A stretch of DNA of 64,000 nt from positions 1-64,000 of the forward strand of contig NZ_JARSBP010000009.1 in the NCBI RefSeq assembly GCF_029623955.1, written 5' to 3'. The notes under the pieces were generated by a model. That model saw nothing but the letters and a program-made list of their open reading frames with translations. It was not told the origin of the DNA and made no database searches. Of this stretch, positions 7,733 to 16,438 are shown one piece after another. The DNA comes from Mycobacterium sp. 236(2023) (GTDB lineage: Bacteria; Actinomycetota; Actinomycetes; Mycobacteriales; Mycobacteriaceae). The translations under genes were made by a program, and so were the position numbers. The stretch's first letter is position 1. The number at the start of each line of letters is the position of its first letter.

Positions 7733-9103
7733 TTGAGTGTCGACGACGTCGTAGACGGCACCGCCGACGACAGCCGCAAGAAGAACAACTACCACTTCGA
7801 CCGGCACACACCTGAGTACCGGCTGCAATTCGAGAAGATCACCGAGGAGATGCAGTCGAAGTGCCCGATGGCGTGGACAGACGTCTACGACGGGCACTGG
7901 GTCGCCGCGGACAGCAAGCACGTGTTCGAGCTCGCCCGCTGCCCCGTGGTGTCCAACCACCACGACATTTCGGGCGAGACGCCGTTCAAGGGCATCACCA
8001 TCCCGAAAGCCAGTCGCGCCACCGTCGTTCGCGGCGGGATCCTCGAGATGGACGAGCCCGAGCACAGCGCCTACCGCGGTGCGCTCAACCCCTACCTGTC
8101 CCCCGCCGCCATCAAGCGCTGGGAACCGTTCATCGACGAGATCACCCGCGCCGCACTGGACGAACACATCGAATCGGGACGCATCGACTTCGTCGACCAT
8201 CTGGCCAACGTCGTGCCCGCGGTGTTCACACTGGCGATGATGGGCATCGACCTGAAGAAGTGGAACGTCTACAGCGAGCCCACGCACGCCTCGGTGTACA
8301 CGCCCGAGCATGCTCCCGAGCGCGAGAAGATCAACGAGCAGCACCGGGAAATGGGCATCGATCTCATCACCAACATGATGGAGATCCGCGAGAATCCGCG
8401 GCCCGGTCTGGTGAATGCCTTGGTGCAGCTGCGCATAGACGGCGAACCGGCTCCCGACATGGAGCTGCTGGGCAATCTCGGACTCATCATCGGCGGCGGT
8501 TTCGACACTACGACCGCGTTGACAGCCCACGCTCTGGAGTGGCTCGGCGAGCACCCGGACGAACGGGAGCGGCTCAGCAAGGAGCGCGCGACCCTGCTAC
8601 ACCCGGCCACCGAGGAGTTCCTTCGGTACTTCACCCCCGCGCCTGGCGATGGACGCACTTTCGCCGAGGACGTCGAGGTCGAGGGGCAACAGTTCAAGCA
8701 GTTCGAGCGTCTCTGGTTGTCGTGGGCGATGGCCAACCGCGACCCTGCGGTGTTCGACGAACCGAACGAGGTCATTCTCGACCGAAAGGGCAACCGTCAC
8801 TTCAGCTTCGGTATCGGAGTGCACCGGTGCGTCGGATCGAACGTGGCGCGCACGGTCTTCAAGTCCATGCTGACCGCGGTGCTCGACCGGATGCCCGACT
8901 ACGTGTGTGACCCCGAGGGGACCGTGCATTACGACACCATCGGCGTCATCCAGGGCATGCGCAATCTGCCCGCGACGTTCACGCCCAGCAAGCCGCTGGG
9001 CCCCGGTCTGGACGAGACCATCGAGAAGCTCCAGCGCATCTGCAACGAGCAGGAACTCGCCCGCCCGATCACAGAGCGCAAGGAAGCCGCCGTCATCGAT
9101 TAA
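7733..9103 (+). CDS. Cytochrome P450
   Basis: 456 residues from TTG 7733, chosen because GGGAG lies eight bases upstream. An in-frame ATG at 7688 has no ribosome site. I-helix GGFDTT at 255-260 has the normal acid/alcohol pair. ExxR is Glu295-Arg298, and the heme loop FSFGIGVHRC places Cys366 as thiolate ligand. It would hydroxylate a hydrophobic compound using electrons from the ferredoxin at 7470. The C-terminal tail (about 45 residues beyond the last core strand) is longer than usual for bacterial P450s. No CYP family can be assigned from sequence reading alone. Its operon mates are two dehydrogenases suited to oxidise the alcohol formed. Confidence 0.95.
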   Translation: MSVDDVVDGTADDSRKKNNYHFDRHTPEYRLQFEKITEEMQSKCPMAWTDVYDGHWVAADSKHVFELARCPVVSNHHDISGETPFKGITIPKASRATVVRGGILEMDEPEHSAYRGALNPYLSPAAIKRWEPFIDEITRAALDEHIESGRIDFVDHLANVVPAVFTLAMMGIDLKKWNVYSEPTHASVYTPEHAPEREKINEQHREMGIDLITNMMEIRENPRPGLVNALVQLRIDGEPAPDMELLGNLGLIIGGGFDTTTALTAHALEWLGEHPDERERLSKERATLLHPATEEFLRYFTPAPGDGRTFAEDVEVEGQQFKQFERLWLSWAMANRDPAVFDEPNEVILDRKGNRHFSFGIGVHRCVGSNVARTVFKSMLTAVLDRMPDYVCDPEGTVHYDTIGVIQGMRNLPATFTPSKPLGPGLDETIEKLQRICNEQELARPITERKEAAVID

Positions 9104-9171
9104 CTGCTGATCTCGCCCCATGATTCGAGGCGAAGTGGTTCGATGAGGGGCGGCGAAAGGGAGGACGAGCG

Positions 9172-9621
9172 ATGAGGCTTCGCAAAATCGCGACGACAGC
9201 CGTCGCCATGATGGCATCGGCGATGGCGATGGCGACCGTCCTCGCTCCGCCGTCGTCGGCGGACTTCCAGATCGGCAACTACGACCTGCTCACCAACAGG
9301 TACAACCGTGCGTCGTGGTTCTGGTTCGTCTCGCTGTGCATCCCGGAGAAGAACCCGAACTGCCTCAACGTCGCCGCCCGGCCGCGCCTGGCGTACTACC
9401 AGTACTACGAGAGCAAGGTCTGGCTCGACAACGGGCGCTACACGTTCACCGTCGATGTGCCCGACGGACTGCAGTGCCCCGGCCACGTGATGCCGACACG
9501 CGAAACCTATTCATGGGATGCCGTCACGCTGCTGGGCACGATCGACTCCAAGTTCAACGTCGGCTGCTTCAACGGTCCGCCAGGCTCGCAGTTCTGGACG
9601 TTCAAGCTCCAACGCCTCTGA
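9172..9621 (+). CDS. Small secreted protein of unknown function
   Basis: 149 residues with a signal peptide: basic start MRLRKIA, a hydrophobic stretch to about residue 27, and a likely cut near SSA-DF. The mature part (~118 residues) has four cysteines (SLCIPE, NPNCLN, LQCPGH, VGCFNG) that could form two disulfides, and is rich in Tyr/Trp. The ATG is preceded by GGGAGGACGAGCG. It resembles the class of small secreted mycobacterial proteins without assigned function. It lies 68 bases after the P450 and may be co-transcribed. A catabolic role is not shown. Confidence 0.8.
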   Translation: MRLRKIATTAVAMMASAMAMATVLAPPSSADFQIGNYDLLTNRYNRASWFWFVSLCIPEKNPNCLNVAARPRLAYYQYYESKVWLDNGRYTFTVDVPDGLQCPGHVMPTRETYSWDAVTLLGTIDSKFNVGCFNGPPGSQFWTFKLQRL

Positions 9622-9646
9622 CCAAGACCCATTCGCCCCGCACCTC

Positions 9647-9707
9647 GCACCGCGAGCGCGCGTGTCTGCACGCGGACACGCCGCGCGGCGCGCACATTTT
9701 GCGCGCC
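9647..9707. terminator. Stem-loop cluster between convergent genes; intergenic repeat copy
   Basis: Two hairpins lie between the secreted-protein gene and the convergent DUF1214-like gene. The arms are 9660-9666/9675-9681 (GCGTGTC/GACACGC) and 9687-9693/9701-9707 (GGCGCGC/GCGCGCC). Positions 9647-9671 are identical over 25 bases to 29890-29914, also in a convergent gap. It is probably a bidirectional terminator built on a dispersed mycobacterial intergenic repeat. Confidence 0.6.
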
Positions 9708-9718
9708 CTCGCGGCCCG

Positions 9719-10930
9719 TCAGAGCGACGAATAGCGCGAACGAATTGCGTTGAATCGCTGCCACATCTGTGCAGCCCGCTCCTCGACGGCAACGACAGTC
9801 GTATCGGCCGGCAATTCGTCGGCCAGTGTCGCGGCCTTCACCACGCGGGCGTGCAGTGCCGCAGGGGCGCCTTCGAGCATGTGCCGATAGGTCAGATTGC
9901 CGCGCTCGAAGCCCTGCGTGTCGATCCAGTTGTGGAAGCCGGGGTCGGTGTGGGCGAGGATCATCCGCACCCTCCCGTCGGCGTCGACGGCGGTGCGGCT
10001 CGGTGTGTAGCTCACCGGGCGGTACAGGAAATCCATGCTGTTGAAGAAGACGCCCATGTTGGTCAGCATCCACAGCCCCTCGTGGGCGTCGAACTCGACG
10101 ATGAGCGCCTCGTCCGACGCCAGCGTCCAGTGCATGTTCGCCGCGGCGCGCCCGCGCTTGGCATCGCCGTCGCCGGTGCTGACGGCCGGGAACCGGTTGG
10201 GCCGTTCGGCATCCACTCCCCCGTAGGTGAACGGGTACTCGGGCCAGTCGGTCATGACGCCGGTGAGGAAATCTCCGGCCCACGCGATGGCGTCGGTCAT
10301 CTGCTCGGGAGTCGGCGGGGGTTTGGGCGTCGACATGTCGGCTCGCTCGATTCGCAGCCGGGCGGGTCGTTCGTCCCAGGCATCGAAACCTTGGCGGATG
10401 AACAGCTTTCGCGATCCGGAGGTGGTCGGCAACCAGTTCTGGTCACGACGAGGACCGCCGACATATACCTCGAATGTGCCGTCGGATGCGGTAACCAGTT
10501 GAGCACCGGTCAGGTTCGCCTCGGGCACGTCACCGAAAGGCTCGTGCAGAATTCCGGGACCGTCGGGCCGTGGACCCTGGACGGTCATGTTGAAGAATCG
10601 CGCGGTCCCACGTTCCCCGACGATGCGATAGGTGGACTCGCCGTCAATCCAGGCCTGCTGATACGTGAAATCCGCGCAGTCGCCGCCCAGCTTGCGGCTG
10701 GGCCCGCAGAAGGCGTGCAGGCTCGGATAGCGCGTATCCCTGGTCTCCAATGCCAGGTCGAAGGCCTGCCCGAGGTTCTGGGTCAGGAATCGCAACGCGT
10801 CGACGCGCTGGTTCCCAGACGTGGGGTTGAGGTCCTTGAAGGCCTGCTCCCCCGCCGACTTCAACCGATAGCAGAACGTCTCCCACGCGCGGCGCAGCGC
10901 CGCGTCGTCCTGACCGTCCCCGTACGCCAT
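9719..10930 (-). CDS. DUF1214-like protein of unknown function
   Basis: 403 residues. The C-terminal third (MILAHTDPGFHNWIDTQG, then GNLTYRHML) resembles DUF1214-type domains often found beside DUF1254. The function of these is unknown. No signal peptide or membrane segment is visible. Last gene of the minus-strand operon that starts at 16191. It begins two bases after the TIM-barrel gene ends. A role as a carbohydrate- or lipid-binding protein, or an enzyme, is possible but unsupported. It is included because the reading frame, codon usage and tight spacing all fit a real gene. Confidence 0.82.
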   Translation of the reverse strand: MAYGDGQDDAALRRAWETFCYRLKSAGEQAFKDLNPTSGNQRVDALRFLTQNLGQAFDLALETRDTRYPSLHAFCGPSRKLGGDCADFTYQQAWIDGESTYRIVGERGTARFFNMTVQGPRPDGPGILHEPFGDVPEANLTGAQLVTASDGTFEVYVGGPRRDQNWLPTTSGSRKLFIRQGFDAWDERPARLRIERADMSTPKPPPTPEQMTDAIAWAGDFLTGVMTDWPEYPFTYGGVDAERPNRFPAVSTGDGDAKRGRAAANMHWTLASDEALIVEFDAHEGLWMLTNMGVFFNSMDFLYRPVSYTPSRTAVDADGRVRMILAHTDPGFHNWIDTQGFERGNLTYRHMLEGAPAALHARVVKAATLADELPADTTVVAVEERAAQMWQRFNAIRSRYSSL

Positions 10931-10932
10931 CG

Positions 10933-11721
10933 TTACCGCGCAGTCTCGGCGCGGGACAACATGGGCGACACCGCGGCACAGGCGCGCTGCGCCGCGCGCA
11001 GCGGCCCCTCCTGCTCGACGCGCGGACCGATCAGCTCAAGGTCGAATCCGTGCCGGTAACCGCCTGTAAGTGCCTGCGCGACGAGCGTTTCCAGCGGTAT
11101 CACGCCGTCGCCGGGCACTGCCCGCGCGGGCAGTGCCCGGTCGCCGAGGACGTAGTCGCTGAGTTGGATCAGCTCCGTGCGCGGCAGCGCACGGTCGAGA
11201 AGCGCGGGCAGGTGGGCTTCGGTCCAGCAGTGGAACAGGTCGACGCAGACGCCCAGCCCTGCCGTCTCGGCCAATTCGACGGTGTCCCTGAGCGTGTGGG
11301 CGATGTGAATGTCGGCGTAGAGGCCGGACGCGTTCTCGATGGCGAGTGCGACGCCTGCGGCTTTCGCGTCGTCGAGGCAGGGCTGCACCGCATCGCAGAA
11401 GCGCGCCGCCGCCTCCTGCCAGGTGAGGTCGCCGCGGCCCCCGGTGAGCATGTAGACGACTCTGGCGCCCTGCCCCGCTGCCGCCTCGATCACCCGCCGC
11501 AGACCGTCGGCCGTGTCGAACAGGTGGAACACCGACTCCACCGAATACCCCTGCGCCGAGATCACCGTGGATAGTGCCGGCTCATCGAGTTGCGTGTCGA
11601 TGAGACTGAGGCGACGGATCCCGAGTGCCTCCCAGTGGAAGCACATCTGGGTCAGTGTCGCGCCGTGGAACGTGACGGAGTGGACCGATACCCGTCCGTC
11701 AGTAACGGGCACCTCAGCCAC
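10933..11721 (-). CDS. Sugar-phosphate isomerase/epimerase-like TIM-barrel protein (AP-endonuclease 2 family)
   Basis: 262 residues with the xylose-isomerase-like barrel layout. Candidate metal ligands sit at strand ends: Glu in LAIENAS (about 146-152), Asp/His in VCVDLFHCW (about 177-185), and the carboxylate in FDLELIGP near 230. The GTG start (11719-11721) overlaps the sulfotransferase stop by eight bases. Family members isomerise, epimerise or dehydrate polyols and hydroxy-acids, including 3-dehydroshikimate-type substrates. In this operon it may rearrange a ring-opened hydroxy-keto intermediate. This is inference. Confidence 0.85.
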   Translation of the reverse strand: MAEVPVTDGRVSVHSVTFHGATLTQMCFHWEALGIRRLSLIDTQLDEPALSTVISAQGYSVESVFHLFDTADGLRRVIEAAAGQGARVVYMLTGGRGDLTWQEAAARFCDAVQPCLDDAKAAGVALAIENASGLYADIHIAHTLRDTVELAETAGLGVCVDLFHCWTEAHLPALLDRALPRTELIQLSDYVLGDRALPARAVPGDGVIPLETLVAQALTGGYRHGFDLELIGPRVEQEGPLRAAQRACAAVSPMLSRAETAR

Positions 11722-12877
11722 GCTTCTCGATCTCGACGCCGAACCGCTCCCGGAACGATCGGAACTCCTCGTGCAGTGCGTCGAGATCTTCGCCGATATC
11801 GGTGAGAAGGCTTGTGGAGTAGGTGAATTTGCCGTGGCGGTCTCCCTTGTTGTTCGCCAGGTAGTCCCGCATGTGGGCCTCGGCGTCGTCGGTCAGCGAG
11901 CGTCCGCTGAAGGAGTAATAGTCCCGCACCGTGGTCACCGGGTCCGCGACGAAGTCGGTGTAACGCACGTGCCGGATCCGTGGGTCGTGCACCAGCGGAT
12001 TGGTCATGGTGTTGGCGACGCCGACACGCGTGAGATCCAGATGCATCTTCGCGGCCGCGTGCAGGTCGATGGGACCGACGATGCCGTCGAGTATGTCGGC
12101 CATCATCATGGTGCGCGACGCGGCGACCTGGACAGGATCGCGATGCAGCCACAGCAGCGTGGCGTCGGGGTAGGTGTCGAAGAATTCCGCCAGCCGGAAG
12201 CCGTGGAATCCCTTGAGCACCCAGTGCTTTCGCGGCCTCTTGTATTGAAACTGCTGCAGCATCGCGCGGTGCAGGCGGTACTGCGCGGCGGGATCGGTGG
12301 GCAGTCCGCCGACCACAGTCTGCATCGGCACCCGCCACCACGCCGTCGGCGTCATCACACGGAAGTCGAAGGCCCAGGTGCGCTCGTCTTCGGGCAACCC
12401 GTCGCCGAGCATGTCGTTGTACGGGTGGCTGTGCAGCCACTTCGGCATCTTGGCGTTGATCTCGCGCCAGTGCGCGTCGGCCCGCGTTCGACGGGAGTCA
12501 CCGGGTTCGGCGATACCGGGCGGCGGCGACGGATACATGACCTCCCAGAATCGCAGCGCGCGGGCGTCCGGGTCGACCGACATCAGGGCGTGCATCAGCG
12601 TTGTGCCCGAACGTGGTTCGCCGGTGACGAACATGGGCCGCTCGATGATCTCGTCCGCGATCGGAAATCTGTTGCGGTCCTCGATGAACTCGAGCCTGGT
12701 CGTCAGGAGCCAGTGGCAGACATCAGATGCCTGCCGGCGACCGTCGGCGTCCATACCGAGACCGTTCAGATGTTCGACGGCAACCCCGAAGCGTTCCGGC
12801 AGCGTCGGATCACCGTAGTCGTGAAGCCCGGTCTCCGCCTCGGCGCTGCTCAGCATTTCCGCCGCATCCAGAGTCAT
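11714..12877 (-). CDS. Sulfotransferase (PAPS-dependent)
   Basis: 387 residues from the ATG at 12875-12877, which has GGAGGT six bases upstream and overlaps the LLM gene's TGA (ATGA). The PAPS 5'-phosphosulfate loop is GEPRSGTT at about 86-93. The 3'-phosphate-binding motif is LHRDPVQVAAS at about 244-254. It belongs to the Stf-like mycobacterial family that sulfates lipids, sterols or trehalose. Its presence in a degradative operon with two acyl-CoA dehydrogenases is unusual: it may sulfate a hydroxylated intermediate to detoxify, trap or export it, or to create a leaving group. Confidence 0.9.
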   Translation of the reverse strand: MTLDAAEMLSSAEAETGLHDYGDPTLPERFGVAVEHLNGLGMDADGRRQASDVCHWLLTTRLEFIEDRNRFPIADEIIERPMFVTGEPRSGTTLMHALMSVDPDARALRFWEVMYPSPPPGIAEPGDSRRTRADAHWREINAKMPKWLHSHPYNDMLGDGLPEDERTWAFDFRVMTPTAWWRVPMQTVVGGLPTDPAAQYRLHRAMLQQFQYKRPRKHWVLKGFHGFRLAEFFDTYPDATLLWLHRDPVQVAASRTMMMADILDGIVGPIDLHAAAKMHLDLTRVGVANTMTNPLVHDPRIRHVRYTDFVADPVTTVRDYYSFSGRSLTDDAEAHMRDYLANNKGDRHGKFTYSTSLLTDIGEDLDALHEEFRSFRERFGVEIEKRG

Positions 12878-14001
12878 GAGACACCTCCACACAACCGCAT
12901 GAGTTCGTCCTCGGCTTCCCCGACGTTGCGCGCCGACTCCGCGGCGTATTGGAGCCCGGCCATGGCCCCGTAATCCAGGATCTTCGGCACCCGCAGACCG
13001 GCGTCGACATAGTCCTTGATGGTCTGTGCCACTTGCTTCGGCGTACCGTGCGGCACCATCGCGAGGATCATCTCCGGCTCCACGCCGGCGAGGAATTCGA
13101 TGATTCGGTCCCGGGTCAGCACGGCGGGGTCGATGTCGTGGAACCCGCCCCAGTCGGGGCCCATCGGATGCCGGAATCCGAACGCGGTCAACGTCTGTGC
13201 CGACACCTGGAGCAGGAAGGACTTCACCAGGGGCGCCTGCAGGATCTCCGCGAGAGCGCCCTCGTCACGGCCCATCAGGCACACCTGGATGAAGCACGGC
13301 GTGATCTGCTCGGGGTCACGACCCGCCCGTTCGGCGGAAGCCTTCACCCGAGAGAGCTTTTCGCCGTAATCGTCCGGTGTCCACGCCCCGGCCGGCCACC
13401 AGCCGTCGGCATAGCGGCCGGCGATGTCGAGCGAGCGCGGACCGCTCGCACCGATCCAGATCGGCGGGAAGCGTCCGTCGTACGGCTCGGTGTCGAGCCG
13501 CGCGTGATGCAACCGGTGGAACCGGCCATCGAAGTCGACGGGTCCGTCACTGTCCCACAGCAGCCGGATGACGTGCAGAGCTTCTTCGAAACGTGCTACG
13601 GGGCGGTCGAAGTCGAATCCGTAGGGCTCGATGTTCTCGCTCTCGCCGCTACCCAGGCCGAGGACGAACCGGCCTTTGGACAGATGGTCGATGGTCAGCG
13701 CGCTCTGGGCCAGCGACGCCGGGTGGCGCCGCACGGTGTCCACCACGCTGGTGACCAAGGGCACCCGCTCGGTGAGCACGGCGGCCGCTGCGGCCACCGC
13801 CATCCCGTCGAGGTGGCGGTGCGGGGACGGCGATGCCGTGGCCAGGTCGGTGAACTCCGGAGTCCAGATCGAGTCCGGCCAGAAGCTCACCATGTGGTCG
13901 GGCAACCAGATGGAGTGGTAGCGCCCGCTGTCGAGCCGCGCCAACTGGCTCAGATCCAGTGGCAGCGTGGTTCGCAGGAAGGCCGCGGGTTGGACCCTCA
14001 C
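12874..14001 (-). CDS. LLM-class (F420-dependent-type) oxidoreductase
   Basis: 375 residues. Luciferase-like TIM barrel with the typical stretches WLPDHMVSF near the start, SKGRFVLGLGSGE at about 108-120 and PPIWIGASGPRSLDIAGRYADGW at about 180-200. In mycobacteria this group mostly uses cofactor F420 and only sometimes FMN. The GTG start at 14001 follows the acyl-CoA dehydrogenase stop by seven bases. It probably reduces or oxidises a ketone/alcohol or an activated double bond of the pathway intermediate. A shorter relative lies at 53413-54360. Confidence 0.92.
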   Translation of the reverse strand: MRVQPAAFLRTTLPLDLSQLARLDSGRYHSIWLPDHMVSFWPDSIWTPEFTDLATASPSPHRHLDGMAVAAAAAVLTERVPLVTSVVDTVRRHPASLAQSALTIDHLSKGRFVLGLGSGESENIEPYGFDFDRPVARFEEALHVIRLLWDSDGPVDFDGRFHRLHHARLDTEPYDGRFPPIWIGASGPRSLDIAGRYADGWWPAGAWTPDDYGEKLSRVKASAERAGRDPEQITPCFIQVCLMGRDEGALAEILQAPLVKSFLLQVSAQTLTAFGFRHPMGPDWGGFHDIDPAVLTRDRIIEFLAGVEPEMILAMVPHGTPKQVAQTIKDYVDAGLRVPKILDYGAMAGLQYAAESARNVGEAEDELMRLCGGVS

Positions 14002-14008
14002 GACATGA

Positions 14009-15196
14009 CTATCGGCGCGGCAGGCCCAGCACCTGCTGGGCGATGATGTTGCGCTGAATCTCCGACGTGCCGCCGGCGATGGTGCCGCCGAAGCTGCGGC
14101 AGTACCGCTCGAACCAGCTCGCGAAGTAGTGGTCGAGGTTCATGTGTGCGTAGGGACCCGATGTCGTCGGGTGCACCAGTCCGTCAGGACCTGAGGCCTC
14201 CAGCGCGAGCCCCTCGACGCGTTGCTCTGCCTCGGCGCCAAGCAGTTTCGGGATCGACACCGATGCCACGTCGACTTCGCCGCGGGCCGCCTTGGCGATG
14301 CCCACGGAACCGAGCAGGCGCAGAGCCTCGTAGTCCATGATGCTCGTCGCGAGCGCGTCGCGCTCCAGAGGGGACTTCGGTTCGAAGTCGGCGATGCAGT
14401 TGGCGATTCGATCGGCGAAGCCGAGCCACATCATGGTCCGCTCGTGTCCCAGGGATCCGTTCGCGACACCCCAACCGCCGTTGAGCGGGCCGACGAGATT
14501 CTCCACCGGCACCCGGACGTCGGTGAAGAACACCTCGTTGAAGTCGAGGTTCTCGATGCCGGTCATGTCGGCGAACGGCCGGCACACGACGCCCTCGAGG
14601 TCGGTCGGGATCAGCAGCACGCTGATTCCCTTGTGCTTGGGCGCATCCGGATCGGTGCGGACGAAGGTGAGCAGGAAGTCGGCGTCGTGTGCGCCGGAGG
14701 TCCAGACCTTCTGGCCGTTGACGACGAAAAAGTCGCCGTCGGAATCGGTCGAGCGAACGGCTTTGGTGCGCAACGACGCCAAGTCGGATCCCGCGCTCGG
14801 CTCGCTCATCCCCAGCGACGCGGTACGTTCCCCGCGCAGCACCGGCACCGCCCACTGGTGCTTCTGCTCGTCGGTGCCGAAGGTCAGCAGCGAGGCCGCG
14901 ATGATGTTGACGCCCTGCGGGTTGAAGCTGTGGTAGATCCGGCGCCGGCAGAGTTCCTCGGCGTGCACGAACGTCTGCAGCACCGAGGCGTTGCGGCCGC
15001 CGAACTCGGGCGGCTGCGCAGGCAGCAGCCATCCGTTGTCGAACAGCAGGCGCTGGAAGTCGCGAGCCCACTGAGGCATGTGCGAGACCGACCGCGGCCG
15101 CTCCAATGTCTCTGCGGCAGAGGGCGTGTGCTCGTCGAGGAACGCGGAGAACTCGGCGCGGAACTCCTCGACATCGGAGTCGAATGCGAGCTGCAT
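14009..15196 (-). CDS. Acyl-CoA dehydrogenase, subunit of a probable heteromeric pair
   Basis: 395 residues. FAD/CoA motifs are SLGMSEPSAGSDL (about 127-139) and KVWTSGAHDADF (about 163-175). The C-terminus GGTSEIQRNIIAQQVLGLPR is the conserved FAD-contact end of mycobacterial FadE proteins. It abuts a second, shorter acyl-CoA dehydrogenase (start of this gene overlaps the stop of the other at 15196). Tandem long/short fadE pairs in actinobacterial steroid catabolism form alpha2-beta2 heterotetramers with half the FAD sites (known for ChsE1-ChsE2). By analogy this would introduce a 2,3-double bond into a bulky acyl-CoA side chain. Confidence 0.93.
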   Translation of the reverse strand: MQLAFDSDVEEFRAEFSAFLDEHTPSAAETLERPRSVSHMPQWARDFQRLLFDNGWLLPAQPPEFGGRNASVLQTFVHAEELCRRRIYHSFNPQGVNIIAASLLTFGTDEQKHQWAVPVLRGERTASLGMSEPSAGSDLASLRTKAVRSTDSDGDFFVVNGQKVWTSGAHDADFLLTFVRTDPDAPKHKGISVLLIPTDLEGVVCRPFADMTGIENLDFNEVFFTDVRVPVENLVGPLNGGWGVANGSLGHERTMMWLGFADRIANCIADFEPKSPLERDALATSIMDYEALRLLGSVGIAKAARGEVDVASVSIPKLLGAEAEQRVEGLALEASGPDGLVHPTTSGPYAHMNLDHYFASWFERYCRSFGGTIAGGTSEIQRNIIAQQVLGLPRR

Positions 15197-16191
15197 CAGA
15201 TGTTCCTCCCGTATTCCTCCGCGATCATCGCCCGGTGTTCGGCGGCGCCGCCGAGCAACAGCTCACCGGCTTTGGCCCGCTTCAGCGCGAACTGCACGTC
15301 GTTCTCCCACGTGAAGCCCATGGCGCCGAACAGCTGGATGCCGTGCTTGAAGACCAGCGACTGACACTCTCCCGCGGACGCTTTCGCCATCGCCGCCGCA
15401 AGTCGTCGGCGCGGGTCGTCCGCGGCGATGGTCAGCGCAGCGAAGTACGACAGCGCACGGGCACGCTCGATCGCGACGAACATGTCCGTCGCCTTGTGCT
15501 GCACCGCCTGGAACGTGCCGATCGCGACCCCGAACTGCTGGCGACTCTTGGCGTGCTCGATGACCAGGTCGAGGATCCGCTGGCAGGCGCCGACCATCGT
15601 GATGGCCATGCCCATCAGCGCGACGTGGCGGGCCCGTTCGGTGTCGGAGGGCAACCGGTCGGAGTCTGCAACGTGCGCCCCGAGAAAGGACACCTCGGCG
15701 ACGTGCAGCACGGGATCGAAGACGTCGACGCGACGCGTGGTTGCTTTGTCGGCGTCCACGAGAAACACGCCGGCGGGCGTGACGACGGCGAGGCGGTCCG
15801 CGCGGTCACCGTCCAGGACGAACCTGTCGGTACCGCTGAGCACCCAGCCTTCGGCATCGCGGACCGCGCTGACGCCCGAGTACACCGCGGTGCCCGCTCC
15901 GGTGGACTCGAACCGGTCGCCGACGAGCGGTGCGAACTGGGTCAGCGTGGCCAGGAACGGGGTCGGGTCGGTCGCGCGGCCGAGCTCTTCGAGCACGATC
16001 GCCAGTTCGACGGCGTTCTCGGGGTCGGTGAGTTCCGTCCACCCGGCGTCGAGGTAGCTGTTCCACAGAGGCGCCGGGTCGACGCCGTTCTCGGCGATGT
16101 CGCGGATCAGCGACGCCGGGCACTGTTTGGACACCGCGTCGCGCACGGTCTCCTGCCACAGCCGCTGATCAGCATCGAACTCAAGTAGCAC
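15196..16191 (-). CDS. Acyl-CoA dehydrogenase-like partner subunit (short)
   Basis: 331 residues, about 50-60 shorter than a standard FadE. The middle domain is reduced and lacks the usual SEPxAGSD FAD loop. The C-terminal helices are present (RQQFGVAIGTFQAVQHKATD, then KHGIQLFGAMGFTWENDVQF). This asymmetry with the neighbour at 14009 is what heterotetrameric ChsE-type enzymes show. The GTG start (16189-16191) is the first codon of the six-gene minus-strand operon. A perfect GAGAAT-N3-ATTCTC palindrome lies 31 bases upstream. Confidence 0.9.
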   Translation of the reverse strand: MLLEFDADQRLWQETVRDAVSKQCPASLIRDIAENGVDPAPLWNSYLDAGWTELTDPENAVELAIVLEELGRATDPTPFLATLTQFAPLVGDRFESTGAGTAVYSGVSAVRDAEGWVLSGTDRFVLDGDRADRLAVVTPAGVFLVDADKATTRRVDVFDPVLHVAEVSFLGAHVADSDRLPSDTERARHVALMGMAITMVGACQRILDLVIEHAKSRQQFGVAIGTFQAVQHKATDMFVAIERARALSYFAALTIAADDPRRRLAAAMAKASAGECQSLVFKHGIQLFGAMGFTWENDVQFALKRAKAGELLLGGAAEHRAMIAEEYGRNI

Positions 16192-16221
16192 CCGTACGCC
16201 TCCTCAGACCGCCCGTGAATG

Positions 16222-16236
16222 GAGAATAGCATTCTC
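16222..16236. promoter_or_regulatory. Candidate operator, perfect GAGAAT-AGC-ATTCTC palindrome
   Basis: Perfect 6-3-6 inverted repeat, 31 bases upstream of the acyl-CoA dehydrogenase operon (minus strand). It is the best of five related sites in the window and defines the consensus. Position and symmetry fit a dimeric repressor such as a TetR or GntR protein; the regulator is not identified. Confidence 0.72.
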
Positions 16237-16345
16237 ACATCTGGTGGGACCGTTCTCGCCAAACGGGTATCCATTTTCGGCAAATGAATGCTGAGCAGTT
16301 GTTCAGCAGCGACGTCTACCAGCACAGATGTTAAGCGGTGTGCTG

Positions 16346-16360
16346 GAGAACAGAATTCTT
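16346..16360. promoter_or_regulatory. Candidate operator, GAGAAY-N3-RTTCTC family
   Basis: GAGAAC-AGA-ATTCTT matches 10 of 12 arm positions of the perfect copy 124 bases away. It lies 79 bases upstream of the amidohydrolase start at 16439. It would control the plus-strand operon while the other site controls the minus-strand one. The remainder of this 247-base divergent gap shows only a further half site (GTTCTC at 16252-16257). Confidence 0.62.
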
Positions 16361-16438
16361 GATATGGAAGAACAAGGATCTACACTGAGACTGGCGTCGG
16401 TCGCGCCCTCGGCCGCGTGAGCGTAAGGACGGAGCTGC

